From Psychrobacter sp. 5A.1 (GTDB taxonomy: Bacteria; Pseudomonadota; Gammaproteobacteria; Pseudomonadales; Moraxellaceae), in contig NZ_JASDDJ010000010.1 in NCBI RefSeq assembly GCF_030407455.1, positions 1 to 64,000 of the forward strand: a stretch of DNA of 64,000 nucleotides, in the 5' to 3' direction. The notes beneath the pieces were generated by a model, which was not told where the DNA came from, searched no databases, and saw only the letters and a program-made list of their open reading frames with translations. The position numbers were made by a program, and so were the translations under genes. Below, one piece after another: positions 28,538-38,130 of this stretch. Each line of letters begins with the position of its first letter. The first letter of the stretch is position 1.

Positions 28538-28806
28538 TAGGGTCTGTTGAATATTCAAATATTAGGGCTGCTGATCGCTAAAATTTCACCAGACTAGGCG
28601 AAAACTGATGATAATGTCGAGACCTTAGCTAGGTTTTCAACAACGTTTGGGGTGATTTTAGCATCAGCCCTTTGGGGCAGTACTATTTTTTGCCAATCTA
28701 TGGCGAAATTGTTTACCCTAGAATGACTAGGCGTCAAAAATTTCACTGCCAATTAACTAAAAAATAGTGACTGCCAGCACCACATTTGAATGTCAAACAG
28801 ACCCTA
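28538..28806. repeat. MITE-like element, family A, full-length copy 2
   Basis: 269 bp, same length and orientation as 1174-1442, with about 10% visible differences. The right end reads AATGTCAAACAGACCCTA, so the TIR is slightly worn. It occupies the first part of the 28490-29178 gap; the rest (28807-29178) holds no gene that I recognise. Confidence 0.85.
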
Positions 28807-29178
28807 GTATGGAATAGCATTGAGGAGTTGTACAGATACGATGTACGCTTGTTTAGTGACGATATGTAACTGCAAAGTATAGAAGCACTGTATATGCGAT
28901 CTATTTTAAAAAAGTACGGTTCTACTGATATGAATTTTCTTCACTGGCTGTTCGCTAGCGTGACAGAGGCTTCAAAAAATTTGTCCCAGTAGAAAATGTT
29001 GAACTGAGTGTATTTTTCATGAGTTTAAGACGGATGGCGTTAAATCAATTTTTTGTTATATATCTGTTATCATGACGGCGTATTTTTTGGAGTGACTGAC
29101 AGGTGATCGTCATTCAGCAAGATACACGTTTATTTTAGGGTCTTTTTTACACGGTCTTTGAGGAAATAAGGACGTTTT

Positions 29179-30600
29179 ATGTCAGAGAAAAAACTAGATA
29201 GCCATCTTCCGAATGATGGCAATGAATATTTATTTACTGATACTTTTCCAAAGGGTACAGGTAAAGGGTTGATAGTGGTCGCTATCGCGGCAATTATTAG
29301 TATGATTATTTATAATGTGTTGCCATTCGATATAAATGCGAATAAGGGCCTCGCCTTATTGTTCTTTATCGGTGTCCTGTGGCTGACAGAAGCATTGCAT
29401 GTCACGATCACAGCGCTGTTGGTTGTCGTCGTGGGTGCGCTGATTGGTATACCAGATTTTGATGCCAAAATTGGCTTACAGAGCTTTGCTAGTCCGACGA
29501 TTTATTTGTTCTTTGGGGGTTTTGCGCTGGCTGCAGCCTTGCATGTGCAACAATTGGACAAAAAAATCGCATTAAAAATTCTATCGATGTCGGGTGGCAA
29601 ACTGAGTACGGCTGTCTTTTTAATCTTTGGTGTGACCGCATTTTTATCCATGTGGATATCAAATACCGCGACGGCAGCGATGATGTTGCCACTGGCGTTA
29701 GGTATTTTGACGCAAGTTGACCGTGAAAAAGATCGTGGTACGTTTGTGTTTGTACTATTGGGTATTGCTTATTCGGCCAGTCTGGGTGGTTTGGGTACGA
29801 TCGTCGGCTCACCGCCTAACGCCATTGCTGCAAAGGCACTCAATATTGCCTTTGTAGACTGGATGAAGTTTGGGGTGCCGATGATGCTGGTACTCTTGCC
29901 ATTATTACTCGGTGCCATGTATTTATTCTTAAAGCCTAATCTAAATCGTAAAATTGTCCTCGTTGAAGATGAGCCTATTGCTTGGAATAAGCCCCGTGTG
30001 GTGACGATTATTGTTTTCATTGTGACCGCCTTGAGCTGGATATTTTCCAAAAAAATCGGTGCAGCACTCGATATCTCTGATACGGATGCCATTATTGCCT
30101 TATCAGCGGCAGCAGCGGTGGTGAGTTTAGGATTGGTATCATGGAAGCAAGTCTCTGATAATACCGACTGGGGCGTTCTCATGTTGTTCGGTGGTGGTAT
30201 TGCACTATCGACGGTTTTGAAAGTGTCAGGGGCCTCATTGGTGCTGGGAGAGACTGTGGCAAGTGCCTTGTCAGCAGCACCGCTTGTCGTGGTCATGATT
30301 GCGGTCTCAGCGTTCATTATATTTTTGACTGAATTCGCTTCTAATACGGCCTCTGCCGCATTATTGGTGCCGGTATTTGCGGCTATCGCTGAGCAGATGG
30401 GCTTACCACATGAAGTGCTTGTATTGGTCATCGGTATTGGTGCATCGTGTGCCTTTATGCTACCTGTTGCCACGCCACCAAACGCTATTGTCTTTGGTAC
30501 GGGGCTGATTAAGCAGTCAGAGATGATTCGTACGGGTGTTATTCTTAATATTATTGCTACCTTTGCCGTGGGGCTGTGGGCGTATTTTTTCTTACTATAG
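29179..30600 (+). CDS. DASS/SLC13 family dicarboxylate or anion:sodium symporter
   Basis: 473-aa inner-membrane carrier with 11-12 predicted helices. Family signatures: the two repeated SNT motifs (MWISNTATAAMMLP and FASNTASAALLVP), each near a helix hairpin, and FMLPVATPPNAIVFGTG near the end. DASS carriers import succinate, malate, citrate or sulfate with sodium; the substrate cannot be fixed here. Ribosome binding site AAGGACG before the ATG. It is a single gene; a family B element begins 2 nt after its stop. Confidence 0.9.
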   Translation: MSEKKLDSHLPNDGNEYLFTDTFPKGTGKGLIVVAIAAIISMIIYNVLPFDINANKGLALLFFIGVLWLTEALHVTITALLVVVVGALIGIPDFDAKIGLQSFASPTIYLFFGGFALAAALHVQQLDKKIALKILSMSGGKLSTAVFLIFGVTAFLSMWISNTATAAMMLPLALGILTQVDREKDRGTFVFVLLGIAYSASLGGLGTIVGSPPNAIAAKALNIAFVDWMKFGVPMMLVLLPLLLGAMYLFLKPNLNRKIVLVEDEPIAWNKPRVVTIIVFIVTALSWIFSKKIGAALDISDTDAIIALSAAAAVVSLGLVSWKQVSDNTDWGVLMLFGGGIALSTVLKVSGASLVLGETVASALSAAPLVVVMIAVSAFIIFLTEFASNTASAALLVPVFAAIAEQMGLPHEVLVLVIGIGASCAFMLPVATPPNAIVFGTGLIKQSEMIRTGVILNIIATFAVGLWAYFFLL

Positions 30601-30601
30601 A

Positions 30602-30688
30602 TTAGGGCATGTCCTCAATTAAACGATAGTCATCTAACTGGTCAATATCTCATTTTTATCTCCACTTTTGAGATGAGGACACACCCTA
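30602..30688. repeat. MITE-like element, family B, intermediate deleted copy
   Basis: 87 bp, opposite orientation to 24100-24164. Ends TTAGGGCATGTCCTCAATT and GATGAGGACACACCCTA. It retains more of the interior than the 65-bp copy but less than the ~170-bp copies. Confidence 0.8.
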
Positions 30689-30708
30689 GTAAGTAACAAG
30701 CCCTAAAG

Positions 30709-30752
30709 AAAACCCGATGTTTTAAGTCACACTTAAACATCGGGTTTTTTTT
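30709..30752. terminator. Bidirectional terminator
   Basis: AAAACCCGATGTTT paired with AAACATCGGGTTTT plus an inner AAGT/ACTT, T-run on both strands. It serves the DASS gene (+) and the siderophore-interacting protein gene (-). Confidence 0.88.
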
Positions 30753-30777
30753 ATGTGTTTTGGTTGTTAGTAATCGT

Positions 30778-32007
30778 TCAATCTTGACGCCAATAAACCT
30801 TGACCACCACTTCTGTACGATTGAGCTCAAGCCGATCTCTCAATAAAGGACGCAGTGCTTTTGCTGTATTCGCTTCTAGTGCGCCCCACACTTTATCAAT
30901 CTGTAGAGAGTGATGGGTCAAATAATCGCCCAGTTTTTGATCAATTGCGGTGGCTAATTGCTGTCCTAAATTTATTTGATTGGCGTCTATGGGTAATACG
31001 GTAAAAGGATGGTCGGTGTTGTTTTCGATGCTGTCTGTGATATGAGATTCAACACTACGACGCATTTTTACGTCATCAAAGTACTTTTGATCAGCGGTGT
31101 CTTGTGTGACACAAATGACCAATGGTGGCTTAGGGTTGTCCCAAAGTTCCAATAAGCGTGCCACCGTGGGCATAGAGGTTTCATCAGCAATCAGTAGCGC
31201 TTGACCCTCTCGAAGATGCTCAACTTTTTCAGGAAACTCCCTTTTTGTGATGACGGTATCACCTGCTTGCAGGGACGCTGCCCAGTTACCGCCTGACGTA
31301 TTGCCATGAAGAAAAACATCGACCCACGCTTGTATACCGTCGGGCGTTGGCCATGCTTTTCTTAAAGTGTAATAACAATGGGGACGAGAAGGGGTAAGAC
31401 TTTCTTTTATACGGCCATCGACGTTATTGGTTGTCGCCAGATTGTGCTCTAAATCAAACAAATAAGCATAACCTGCTTCGTTTGTGGGTATTGAGATTGA
31501 TTTTGATGCGTCACCAGAGTTATTTAGTGTGGGCATGGTCAGTTCAAGACGCAGCATATTTTTGCTGACCTTGTAATGGTTCTGTACGCCAAATATTTGC
31601 TTGGTCAGTTTTATTGTTTTTTTGCCCAGTTTTTTATCAGCTCTTTGTTTGAGCAAGATATATTGATCTTGCAGTTCAGTAAGCTGCGCGATGGGCGAGG
31701 CAAAGGCAATAAAGAATGTTTGCTCTTGAGTTGTTTTATATGGAGAGTCCGCAGACAGATATTCTGGATTTTTAGACTGCACTTGTAGCGTGATACCTTC
31801 AGAATAAATAGCCGTTAATTGTACATTTAAATTGTCTAAATCAGCGACAGATAAAGAGGTAAACGCCCCTAAAAATCCGATTAGCTCTTCAAGGTGCTCT
31901 TCATTGATATGAGCGAGTATGTTTGCTATTTCAGGATCATGTAACGAGGTATATAAGCTGTTTTGATGATCGGTGTGTTGGTCAGCAGCGAATAGGGTAT
32001 TGGTCAT
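30778..32007 (-). CDS. Siderophore-interacting / ferric reductase-like FAD protein (SIP family) with N-terminal DUF2470-like domain
   Basis: About 409 aa from ATG 32007; TTG 32025 and GTG 32019 are alternatives, but TGAG sits 8 nt before the ATG. Residues ~20-90 (ILAHINEEHLEELIGFLGAF...) resemble the DUF2470/heme-utilisation domain. The rest is a SIP-type FAD/NAD(P)H reductase: SRPHCYYTLRKAW (flavin-binding R-x-Y-T-like), VFLHGNTSGGNWAASLQAGD, LLIADETSMPTVARLL, KVWGALEA, and the C-terminal VKVYWRQD typical of ViuB/YqjH relatives. Such enzymes release iron from siderophores. A Fur-box-like dyad directly upstream supports iron-repressed expression. Confidence 0.82.
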   Translation of the reverse strand: MTNTLFAADQHTDHQNSLYTSLHDPEIANILAHINEEHLEELIGFLGAFTSLSVADLDNLNVQLTAIYSEGITLQVQSKNPEYLSADSPYKTTQEQTFFIAFASPIAQLTELQDQYILLKQRADKKLGKKTIKLTKQIFGVQNHYKVSKNMLRLELTMPTLNNSGDASKSISIPTNEAGYAYLFDLEHNLATTNNVDGRIKESLTPSRPHCYYTLRKAWPTPDGIQAWVDVFLHGNTSGGNWAASLQAGDTVITKREFPEKVEHLREGQALLIADETSMPTVARLLELWDNPKPPLVICVTQDTADQKYFDDVKMRRSVESHITDSIENNTDHPFTVLPIDANQINLGQQLATAIDQKLGDYLTHHSLQIDKVWGALEANTAKALRPLLRDRLELNRTEVVVKVYWRQD

Positions 32008-32060
32008 ATAAATACTCACAAGCAACAGCGAACTGAAGCATAAGACAGTTGAATTTAGTT

Positions 32061-32085
32061 AATGATAATTGTTTTTGTTATCATT
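32061..32085 (-). promoter_or_regulatory. Putative Fur box
   Basis: AATGATAA, 9 nt, TTATCATT: a perfect 8-bp dyad matching the GATAATGATAATCATTATC logic, 54 nt upstream of the SIP gene ATG. The gap 32008-32314 also serves hrpA on the other strand; nothing else is evident there. Confidence 0.7.
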
Positions 32086-32314
32086 TACGAGAAAAATCAC
32101 GGTTTATTACTGTTTTGATATAGCATCACGCCTTTGAACCCATAGATTTAGACAAATCGGCTTATGATGGTTTGAACAAGCGTTGGTTTTAAGACACTTG
32201 TGATGAGGGCAAGCAATACCATAAGTTTTTATTACTGAACATTCCTAACTTGAATCACACTCCAATTGCCTCCATAATCTAACCACTCCTACATAATAAA
32301 TAGCCTAAGCAAAT

Positions 32315-35300
32315 ATGCCCAATACTTCCAAAAATACCGATTTAGAAATATCTACTGAAAACAAAACGCACGATGTTAAAGAATCAACGATTCCAAATCA
32401 TGAAAATCCCATTGTTATAGAGCACAAAGAAACAGTATATTCATCGGCTGATTTGCCAGTGCTTGCCAAAGACAGTTATCATCTGAGCCGTCTAGAGCGA
32501 GAGCTGGCGCGCGCAACCGTCTCTAGCAAAAAAGCAAATGACGAAAAAACGAGCGAAGCGTTGACGAAAAAACGTGAGCAATACAACAAAACAAAAGCCC
32601 GATCACAGCAAGTAGTGCAGGCTCGTATTGATAGTATTCCTAATGACCTGCCAGCCAAGCTAAACCCTGATTTGCCAGTGAGTCAGCGTGCTAATGATTT
32701 GATTCAAGCCATCATCGAAAATCAAGTCATTATCGTCGCTGGTGAGACAGGTTCTGGTAAGACGACGCAGTTGCCAAAGCTTGCGATGCTGGCAGGGCGT
32801 GGTATCACTGGACAGATAGGGCATACGCAACCAAGACGACTGGCCGCTCGTAGTGTGGCAAACCGTATCGCAGAAGAGTTGGGTGAGCCATTAGGTCATA
32901 CCGTCAGTTTCAAGATTCGCTTTAATGAGCAAGGCTCAGCGCAATCTGTCGTTAAGCTGATGACGGATGGTATTTTGCTGGCTGAATTGGGTCATGATCG
33001 GTTTTTGAGTAAGTACGATACGATTATTATTGATGAGGCACATGAGCGCAGCTTAAACATCGATTTTATTATGGGTTATCTCAAAAAGATGTTGCCTAAG
33101 CGCCCTGATTTAAAAGTCATCATTACGTCAGCGACGCTAGATACCAAACGCTTTAGTGAGTACTTTAGTCGTTATGACAATAAGCTCAAACGGCAAATTC
33201 CTGCGCCGATTTTTAATGTCGAAGGGCGAAGCTTTCCAGTAGAAGTTCGCTATCGTCCGCTGACGGATGAGCCAGTCAATAGCTCGGATGATGACAGCTA
33301 TGATGACTTTGAAGAGAACCTGCCACGTGCAGTGGTTGCTGCGGTCGAAGAGTGCTTTAGCGACGCGCAAAGTAAAGGTCATGCCGATCAAGCTGATATC
33401 TTAATATTTGCCGCGACTGAAGCCGAGATTCGTGAGACGCAAGAGGTGCTAGAGCGTCATGGACCCAAGCATACCGAAGTGCTGCCATTGTTTGCGCGGC
33501 AGACCTATGAAGAGCAGCAGCGTATTTTTCAGCCGTCCGGTCGCGGCCGCCGTATTGTTATCGCGACCAACGTTGCTGAGACTGCGTTGACCGTACCAGG
33601 TATTCGCTACGTGATTGATTTGGGCTTTGCACGGATTTCGCGTTACTCGTATCGCTCGCGCGTACAGCGTCTACCAATCGAAGCCATCTCGCAAGCGGCT
33701 GCCAATCAGCGTAAAGGTCGTTGTGGCCGTGTTGCACCAGGTGTTTGTATTCGTCTTTATAGCGAAGAAGACTTTAGCGGTCGCCCTGAGTTCACTGAAC
33801 CTGAGATTTTACGGACCAATTTAGCGTCCGTGATATTGCAAATGGCCAATCTACGCTTAGGTAGTGTCGATGATTTTGCATTTATTGAGCCACCTGACAG
33901 TCGCTTGGTCACAGATGGGCATAAATTGCTTGACGAGCTAGGGGCGATTACTTCCAAAATGCAAGTCACTTCTGCGAATAAAACCAACCAGCCAAAACCA
34001 AAAAAAGGTCTGGATCATCTTGCTCTGACGCCTACTGGTCAAAAGATGGCACGTATGCCAATCGATCCAAGGCTGGCACGTATGTTGGTCGCTGGTTCTG
34101 ACTTTGACTGTATTCGTGAGATGCTGATCGTTGTGGCCGCGCTAGCCGTGCAAGATCCCCGTGAGCGTCCTGCCAATAAACGCACGCAAGCGGATCAAAA
34201 GCATGCGATCTTCCGTCAAGATGACTCTGACTTTCTGTTTTATTTGAGTCTATGGAAGGCGCTGTTTGAAAAGGACGAAGACGGTAATAAGCTATCTGGT
34301 AATCAGCGCAAGCAATTTGCTAAGAAAAACTATTTGAGCTTCCCGCGTGTGCGTGAGTGGCATCAGACACACCGCCAACTGGTACAGATGGTCACGGAGC
34401 TTAAGTTAACCGACGTCAATGAGTCGAAAGCGTCTGATAAAGCTGTCGTCAGCAATGACCCGACCGCAATTGAAGACGAAGAGCTAAAAGCCGTCAAATA
34501 TGCCAATCTGCATAGAGCGTTATTGACAGGCTTATTGTCTATCATTGCGCACAAGACCGAAAGCCGCGGCGAGTATTTGGCTGCGCGTCAGCAAAAAACC
34601 AAGATATTCCCCGCCAGTACGGTGTTCAAACAAATCCCGCCTTGGGTCATGGCGTTTGAGATGGTAGAAACCTCACAAGTCTTTATGCGTACCGTTGCCA
34701 AAATCGAACCAGAATGGATTATTTCAGCGGCAGGCAATCTACTAAAGTATCATTACTTTGAGCCGCATTGGTCCAAAAAAACAGGACGTGTCAAAGCTTA
34801 CGCACAGATTAGTCTGTTTGGGCTGATAATTATTAGTAAGCAGCTGACCAACTATGAGCAAGTCAATTTGGTCGAGTCACGAGAGATATTTATCCGTGAT
34901 GGTCTAGTGACTGGTAACTTTGGTCGCAACGCACCATTTTTGCAACATAACATGGACAAAGTTGCCCATGTTGAGCGTATCGAAGACAAGCTTCGCCGCC
35001 GTGATTTATTGGTGGATGAAGAAACGCTCTATCAATTTTATGATAAGAAAATTCCTGAGCATGTTGCCAGTCGTAAAGCATTTGAGGATTGGCGTGCAGA
35101 AGTTGAGAAGCATGATACCAAGCATTTATTCTTTACCGATGATGATGTGCTTAATAGCCAAGCACCGACCACAGGGGACTTCCCAGAAGTGTGGAAGCTG
35201 GGCGATTTAAAGCTGCCACTCCGTTACATCTTTGATCCAGCCAGCGACGATGATGGCGTGACCATACGTGTGCCGCTTGCCGCATTACCACAGCTTGACG

Positions 35301-36562
35301 CGATTGAGCTACTGTGGGGTGTGCCTGGTTGGCGCTATGAGTTGGTATTGCAATTGCTCAAGTCACTACCAAAAGAGATTCGTCGTCAAATCGTACCAAT
35401 TCCTGATACAGCTGATGGCTTATTTGATGAGTTACAGCCCGCTGGTGGACAAGGCTTGCTGAAGCAGCTTTGCCAAGCGTTAAACCGTCGCGGCATTATG
35501 TCGGTGACGCCAGATAATTTCAGTCCATCTACGATTGACCGTTATTTGCAGCCACAAATCTGCGTGGTCGATGACAAAAACCGCATCATCGAAAAAGGCC
35601 GTGACCTGCAAACGTTGCAGATTCGTCATGCTTCTGAGACCAGTCAAGCAGTGACTGAGCAACAAGGCGTGCATACTGAATTTCCTGAGCACTTTGCCTT
35701 TAGCAAAAACCATCATAGCGCGGGTGTGGTGATGAAGCAGTTTGCGGCGCTTGTCGCTGATGAGTCAGGCGCAGCGGTATCGATTCATCAATATACGGAC
35801 GTCAATGCAGCACTTCAAGCTCATCGAATCGGGGTATTGAGCTTAATCAAAGGCAAACTTGGTGCAAAGAAAAAGCAGCTAACGAGCCAAATCGATAGTA
35901 TATTTAAACTGGCATTTGCGCCACTTGGCGACATGGATAAACTCAAAACGATCGTTATAGATGCTGCGTTAGACGCGGCTCTCGAAGAGCACTATATCTT
36001 ATTTGATCACTCTGAAAATTTACCAGAAAGCGCCGATGATATTGCAGTTGGATTGAGCGAAGAGCTACCGTTTACCTCTGAGGAGTATACTCAGACGCTC
36101 GAAGTGGTAGTAAATAACTTCTTATTAACTGGTCAAAGCGTTATCAAAACGCTTAAGAATGTCTACACTCGTTGGCAACGTATTCGCCAAGGACTATTGA
36201 TGCTAGATCGCGAGATATTTGGTGAGTCTATCGATGATATCGAAGATCAGTTAGAGGATTTGCATTTGGCGGACTTTGTTTATCGGATGGATTATAGCCA
36301 TTGGCAACAGTATCCGCGTTATCTTGAAGCGCTACAGGTTCGACTAGAACGGCTTGAGCATAATATTGATGCCGATCTCGATGGCGTCTATGCGCTTGAC
36401 TTGCATATGGAGCGACTGGCAGGACGTGCGGACAAAGAAGCCATCAGTGAGTATCGCTGGATGGTGGAGGAGTATCGTATTCAACTGTTTGCTCAGCCTA
36501 TGAAAACTCGTATGGCAGTATCACCCAAGCGTCTAAGTAAAATGTGGGATAAGGTGAGCTAG
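32315..36562 (+). CDS. hrpA: ATP-dependent RNA helicase HrpA
   Basis: 1415 aa, longer than E. coli HrpA (~1300). DEAH-box motifs in order after a ~100-residue charged N-terminus: GETGSGKTTQLPK (Walker A), TQPRRLAARSVA, DEAH in IIIDEAHERSLNIDF, TSATLD, NVAETALTVPGI, and QRKGRCGR. The helicase-associated, OB-fold and long HrpA C-terminal regions follow. In E. coli HrpA resolves stalled ribosomes and takes part in mRNA processing. No in-frame break is seen. Confidence 0.95.
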   Translation: MPNTSKNTDLEISTENKTHDVKESTIPNHENPIVIEHKETVYSSADLPVLAKDSYHLSRLERELARATVSSKKANDEKTSEALTKKREQYNKTKARSQQVVQARIDSIPNDLPAKLNPDLPVSQRANDLIQAIIENQVIIVAGETGSGKTTQLPKLAMLAGRGITGQIGHTQPRRLAARSVANRIAEELGEPLGHTVSFKIRFNEQGSAQSVVKLMTDGILLAELGHDRFLSKYDTIIIDEAHERSLNIDFIMGYLKKMLPKRPDLKVIITSATLDTKRFSEYFSRYDNKLKRQIPAPIFNVEGRSFPVEVRYRPLTDEPVNSSDDDSYDDFEENLPRAVVAAVEECFSDAQSKGHADQADILIFAATEAEIRETQEVLERHGPKHTEVLPLFARQTYEEQQRIFQPSGRGRRIVIATNVAETALTVPGIRYVIDLGFARISRYSYRSRVQRLPIEAISQAAANQRKGRCGRVAPGVCIRLYSEEDFSGRPEFTEPEILRTNLASVILQMANLRLGSVDDFAFIEPPDSRLVTDGHKLLDELGAITSKMQVTSANKTNQPKPKKGLDHLALTPTGQKMARMPIDPRLARMLVAGSDFDCIREMLIVVAALAVQDPRERPANKRTQADQKHAIFRQDDSDFLFYLSLWKALFEKDEDGNKLSGNQRKQFAKKNYLSFPRVREWHQTHRQLVQMVTELKLTDVNESKASDKAVVSNDPTAIEDEELKAVKYANLHRALLTGLLSIIAHKTESRGEYLAARQQKTKIFPASTVFKQIPPWVMAFEMVETSQVFMRTVAKIEPEWIISAAGNLLKYHYFEPHWSKKTGRVKAYAQISLFGLIIISKQLTNYEQVNLVESREIFIRDGLVTGNFGRNAPFLQHNMDKVAHVERIEDKLRRRDLLVDEETLYQFYDKKIPEHVASRKAFEDWRAEVEKHDTKHLFFTDDDVLNSQAPTTGDFPEVWKLGDLKLPLRYIFDPASDDDGVTIRVPLAALPQLDAIELLWGVPGWRYELVLQLLKSLPKEIRRQIVPIPDTADGLFDELQPAGGQGLLKQLCQALNRRGIMSVTPDNFSPSTIDRYLQPQICVVDDKNRIIEKGRDLQTLQIRHASETSQAVTEQQGVHTEFPEHFAFSKNHHSAGVVMKQFAALVADESGAAVSIHQYTDVNAALQAHRIGVLSLIKGKLGAKKKQLTSQIDSIFKLAFAPLGDMDKLKTIVIDAALDAALEEHYILFDHSENLPESADDIAVGLSEELPFTSEEYTQTLEVVVNNFLLTGQSVIKTLKNVYTRWQRIRQGLLMLDREIFGESIDDIEDQLEDLHLADFVYRMDYSHWQQYPRYLEALQVRLERLEHNIDADLDGVYALDLHMERLAGRADKEAISEYRWMVEEYRIQLFAQPMKTRMAVSPKRLSKMWDKVS

Positions 36563-36616
36563 CGTCTTATTTAGATTGCTAGAGTCGACAGCGGACACCG
36601 TAAAAAATCACTTGTA

Positions 36617-36672
36617 TAGCCCTATATTTTAATCAAATATTATTGATTAAAATATAGGGCTATCATTTTTTA
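36617..36672. terminator. hrpA terminator
   Basis: A perfect 20-bp stem (TAGCCCTATATTTTAATCAA and its complement) with a 6-nt loop, then ATCATTTTTTAT. Confidence 0.8.
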
Positions 36673-36692
36673 TAGCAGCATTTTCTTACTTT

Positions 36693-36800
36693 TAGAGTCG
36701 GTGAACTACTAAACCGCTACGGCGTTACCCTCCTCAGATGTACTACTTGTACAATCTGCAGTCGGCTGCCTTGTACCCATTTTAGCGTTCTTTGACTATA
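36693..36800. repeat. MITE-like element, family D
   Basis: 108 bp with imperfect inverted ends: TAGAGTCGGTGAACTACTAAA against the complement of TTTTAGCGTTCTTTGACTATA. No ORF. A degenerate copy of equal size is at 6683-6789. Confidence 0.65.
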
Positions 36801-36841
36801 TTTGATGTATTGATCGAGAGTTTTTCATAAGGTAAAGCATA

Positions 36842-37210
36842 ATGATTAAAGATGGATTCATCGTGTTAGGGCTTCTATCAGCCATACTCATGAGTACGGG
36901 CTGTGATGAAACACGAGCCAGTAGCGACAGTGAGGTGAAAGCGGTAGCACTAGAAAATGCGGAAAAAGAAGTACAGTTACGTGGTAAGTTTAAAAGAAGC
37001 TTTGAAGTTCATGAGCTAGAATCTAATGGCAGTATTTACTATGTGTCAGATCCAAAGCAGCTATTAATAAAAGCGGCAAAAGGTATCAATCAAGACGGTT
37101 ATTATAAATTTTTCGAAACTTGTATTGTTGGCAATGTCAGTGCTGTGGGTCAATACGGTCCTCTGGGTAAATATCAAAAGCAAATTACTGTTCGTGGCAT
37201 TTGTGCTTAA
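36842..37210 (+). CDS. Small predicted lipoprotein, unknown function
   Basis: 122 aa. Lipobox MSTGC at residue 21 after a hydrophobic leader; the residue after Cys is Asp, which in enterics favours inner-membrane retention. The mature part has an early charged helix (SEVKAVALENAEKEVQLRGKF), a beta-rich middle and two further Cys (FETCIVGN and the C-terminal GICA) that could form a disulfide. No family recognised. The start is 40 nt after the family D element. Confidence 0.65.
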   Translation: MIKDGFIVLGLLSAILMSTGCDETRASSDSEVKAVALENAEKEVQLRGKFKRSFEVHELESNGSIYYVSDPKQLLIKAAKGINQDGYYKFFETCIVGNVSAVGQYGPLGKYQKQITVRGICA

Positions 37211-37287
37211 TTTTTAGTTTGGTTTTTTACTTTCTATCGCTTTCAATATTTTTTATGCAAGTTTCTGTCATACCCAGATATCACAGT

Positions 37288-37617
37288 TTAGTGGCTAATC
37301 TTTTCTGTCAGTACACCCATGCTATACAGTGTGAATGCAAAAATTGTTAGCGCGACAATCACTGGCGTAAACAACCAAATGACGACATTGATCAAAATTG
37401 ATGGCAGCAAGCCGTTGAACAACTCAATATCTGGTGTAAAAAAGTCAGTCATTACATCGACTGCACGCTTGGCAATAGGAAAGAGCAAGGTGCTTAAGGC
37501 CAGCATATAAATATACTTGCTAAAGCTAGGGTCGCTCATGACTACCATGAAGTAGAACACTGAAAAATAAGTGATGCTTAACGCCCAGCATTTGAGAGTG
37601 TAACTTAAACGAATCAT
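37288..37617 (-). CDS. Small inner-membrane protein, unknown function
   Basis: 109 aa, mostly hydrophobic: probable helices at about 8-28, 33-53 and 68-98, with DFFTPDIELFNG as a soluble loop. Ribosome binding site GGGGAGGA is visible 6 nt before the ATG on the minus strand, which supports it as a gene. No family recognised. It faces the small lipoprotein gene. Confidence 0.6.
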   Translation of the reverse strand: MIRLSYTLKCWALSITYFSVFYFMVVMSDPSFSKYIYMLALSTLLFPIAKRAVDVMTDFFTPDIELFNGLLPSILINVVIWLFTPVIVALTIFAFTLYSMGVLTEKISH

Positions 37618-37760
37618 ATCATGTCCTCCCCAAGCTTTCTGTGAATCAGACTAAGAATAACGCTGCTTCTATATATCTAAAATTTTAAATATACACTATA
37701 TGTTATAATACGAATATATAGTATAGTCAACTGTTTTTTTTGATTTTTTACTTCAAACGA

Positions 37761-37959
37761 TTAGGGCGTGTTTGATATTCGACCATGGCAAAAAATAGTC
37801 CTGTCTCTTCGAGCTGCTGCTAAAACTGCCCCCCCAGATCTATATAAGCAGTGCGTTGTAAACCTCGTTAAGGCATGAGCATTACCGTCGTTTTACGCCT
37901 TGTCTGAAACAGTTTTAGCGATCAGCAGCGCCTATTTGTGAATATCAAACACGCCCTAA
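37761..37959. repeat. MITE-like element, family C
   Basis: 199 bp; ends TTAGGGCGTGTTTGATATTC and GAATATCAAACACGCCCTAA are perfect 20-bp complements. No ORF. Read from its right end, the subterminal GCGCTGCTGATCGCTAAAA matches the subterminal GGGCTGCTGATCGCTAAAA of family A. It occupies most of the gap 37618-38130; around 37695-37722 there is only an AT-rich imperfect palindrome. Confidence 0.88.
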
Positions 37960-38130
37960 TACACATGTTCTTTTAATGAAACTGAATCATACTTTATATT
38001 AAACTTGACTATTGTTAGCTTCTGTAAGAAACTCAGTGGCTTTTGATTGTCGATTTAAATACCGAATATGGCGTCGTTATAGCCCAAAAATGAGGGTATA
38101 AAATAGATAGAAAGGAATGCCAACCATCCT

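Noticed and set aside
29769-30473. Long open frame (234 aa) on the minus strand inside the DASS transporter gene
   Set aside because: Composition is an antisense shadow (Ala/Ser/Thr-rich, no domains), and the plus-strand gene has clear family motifs.
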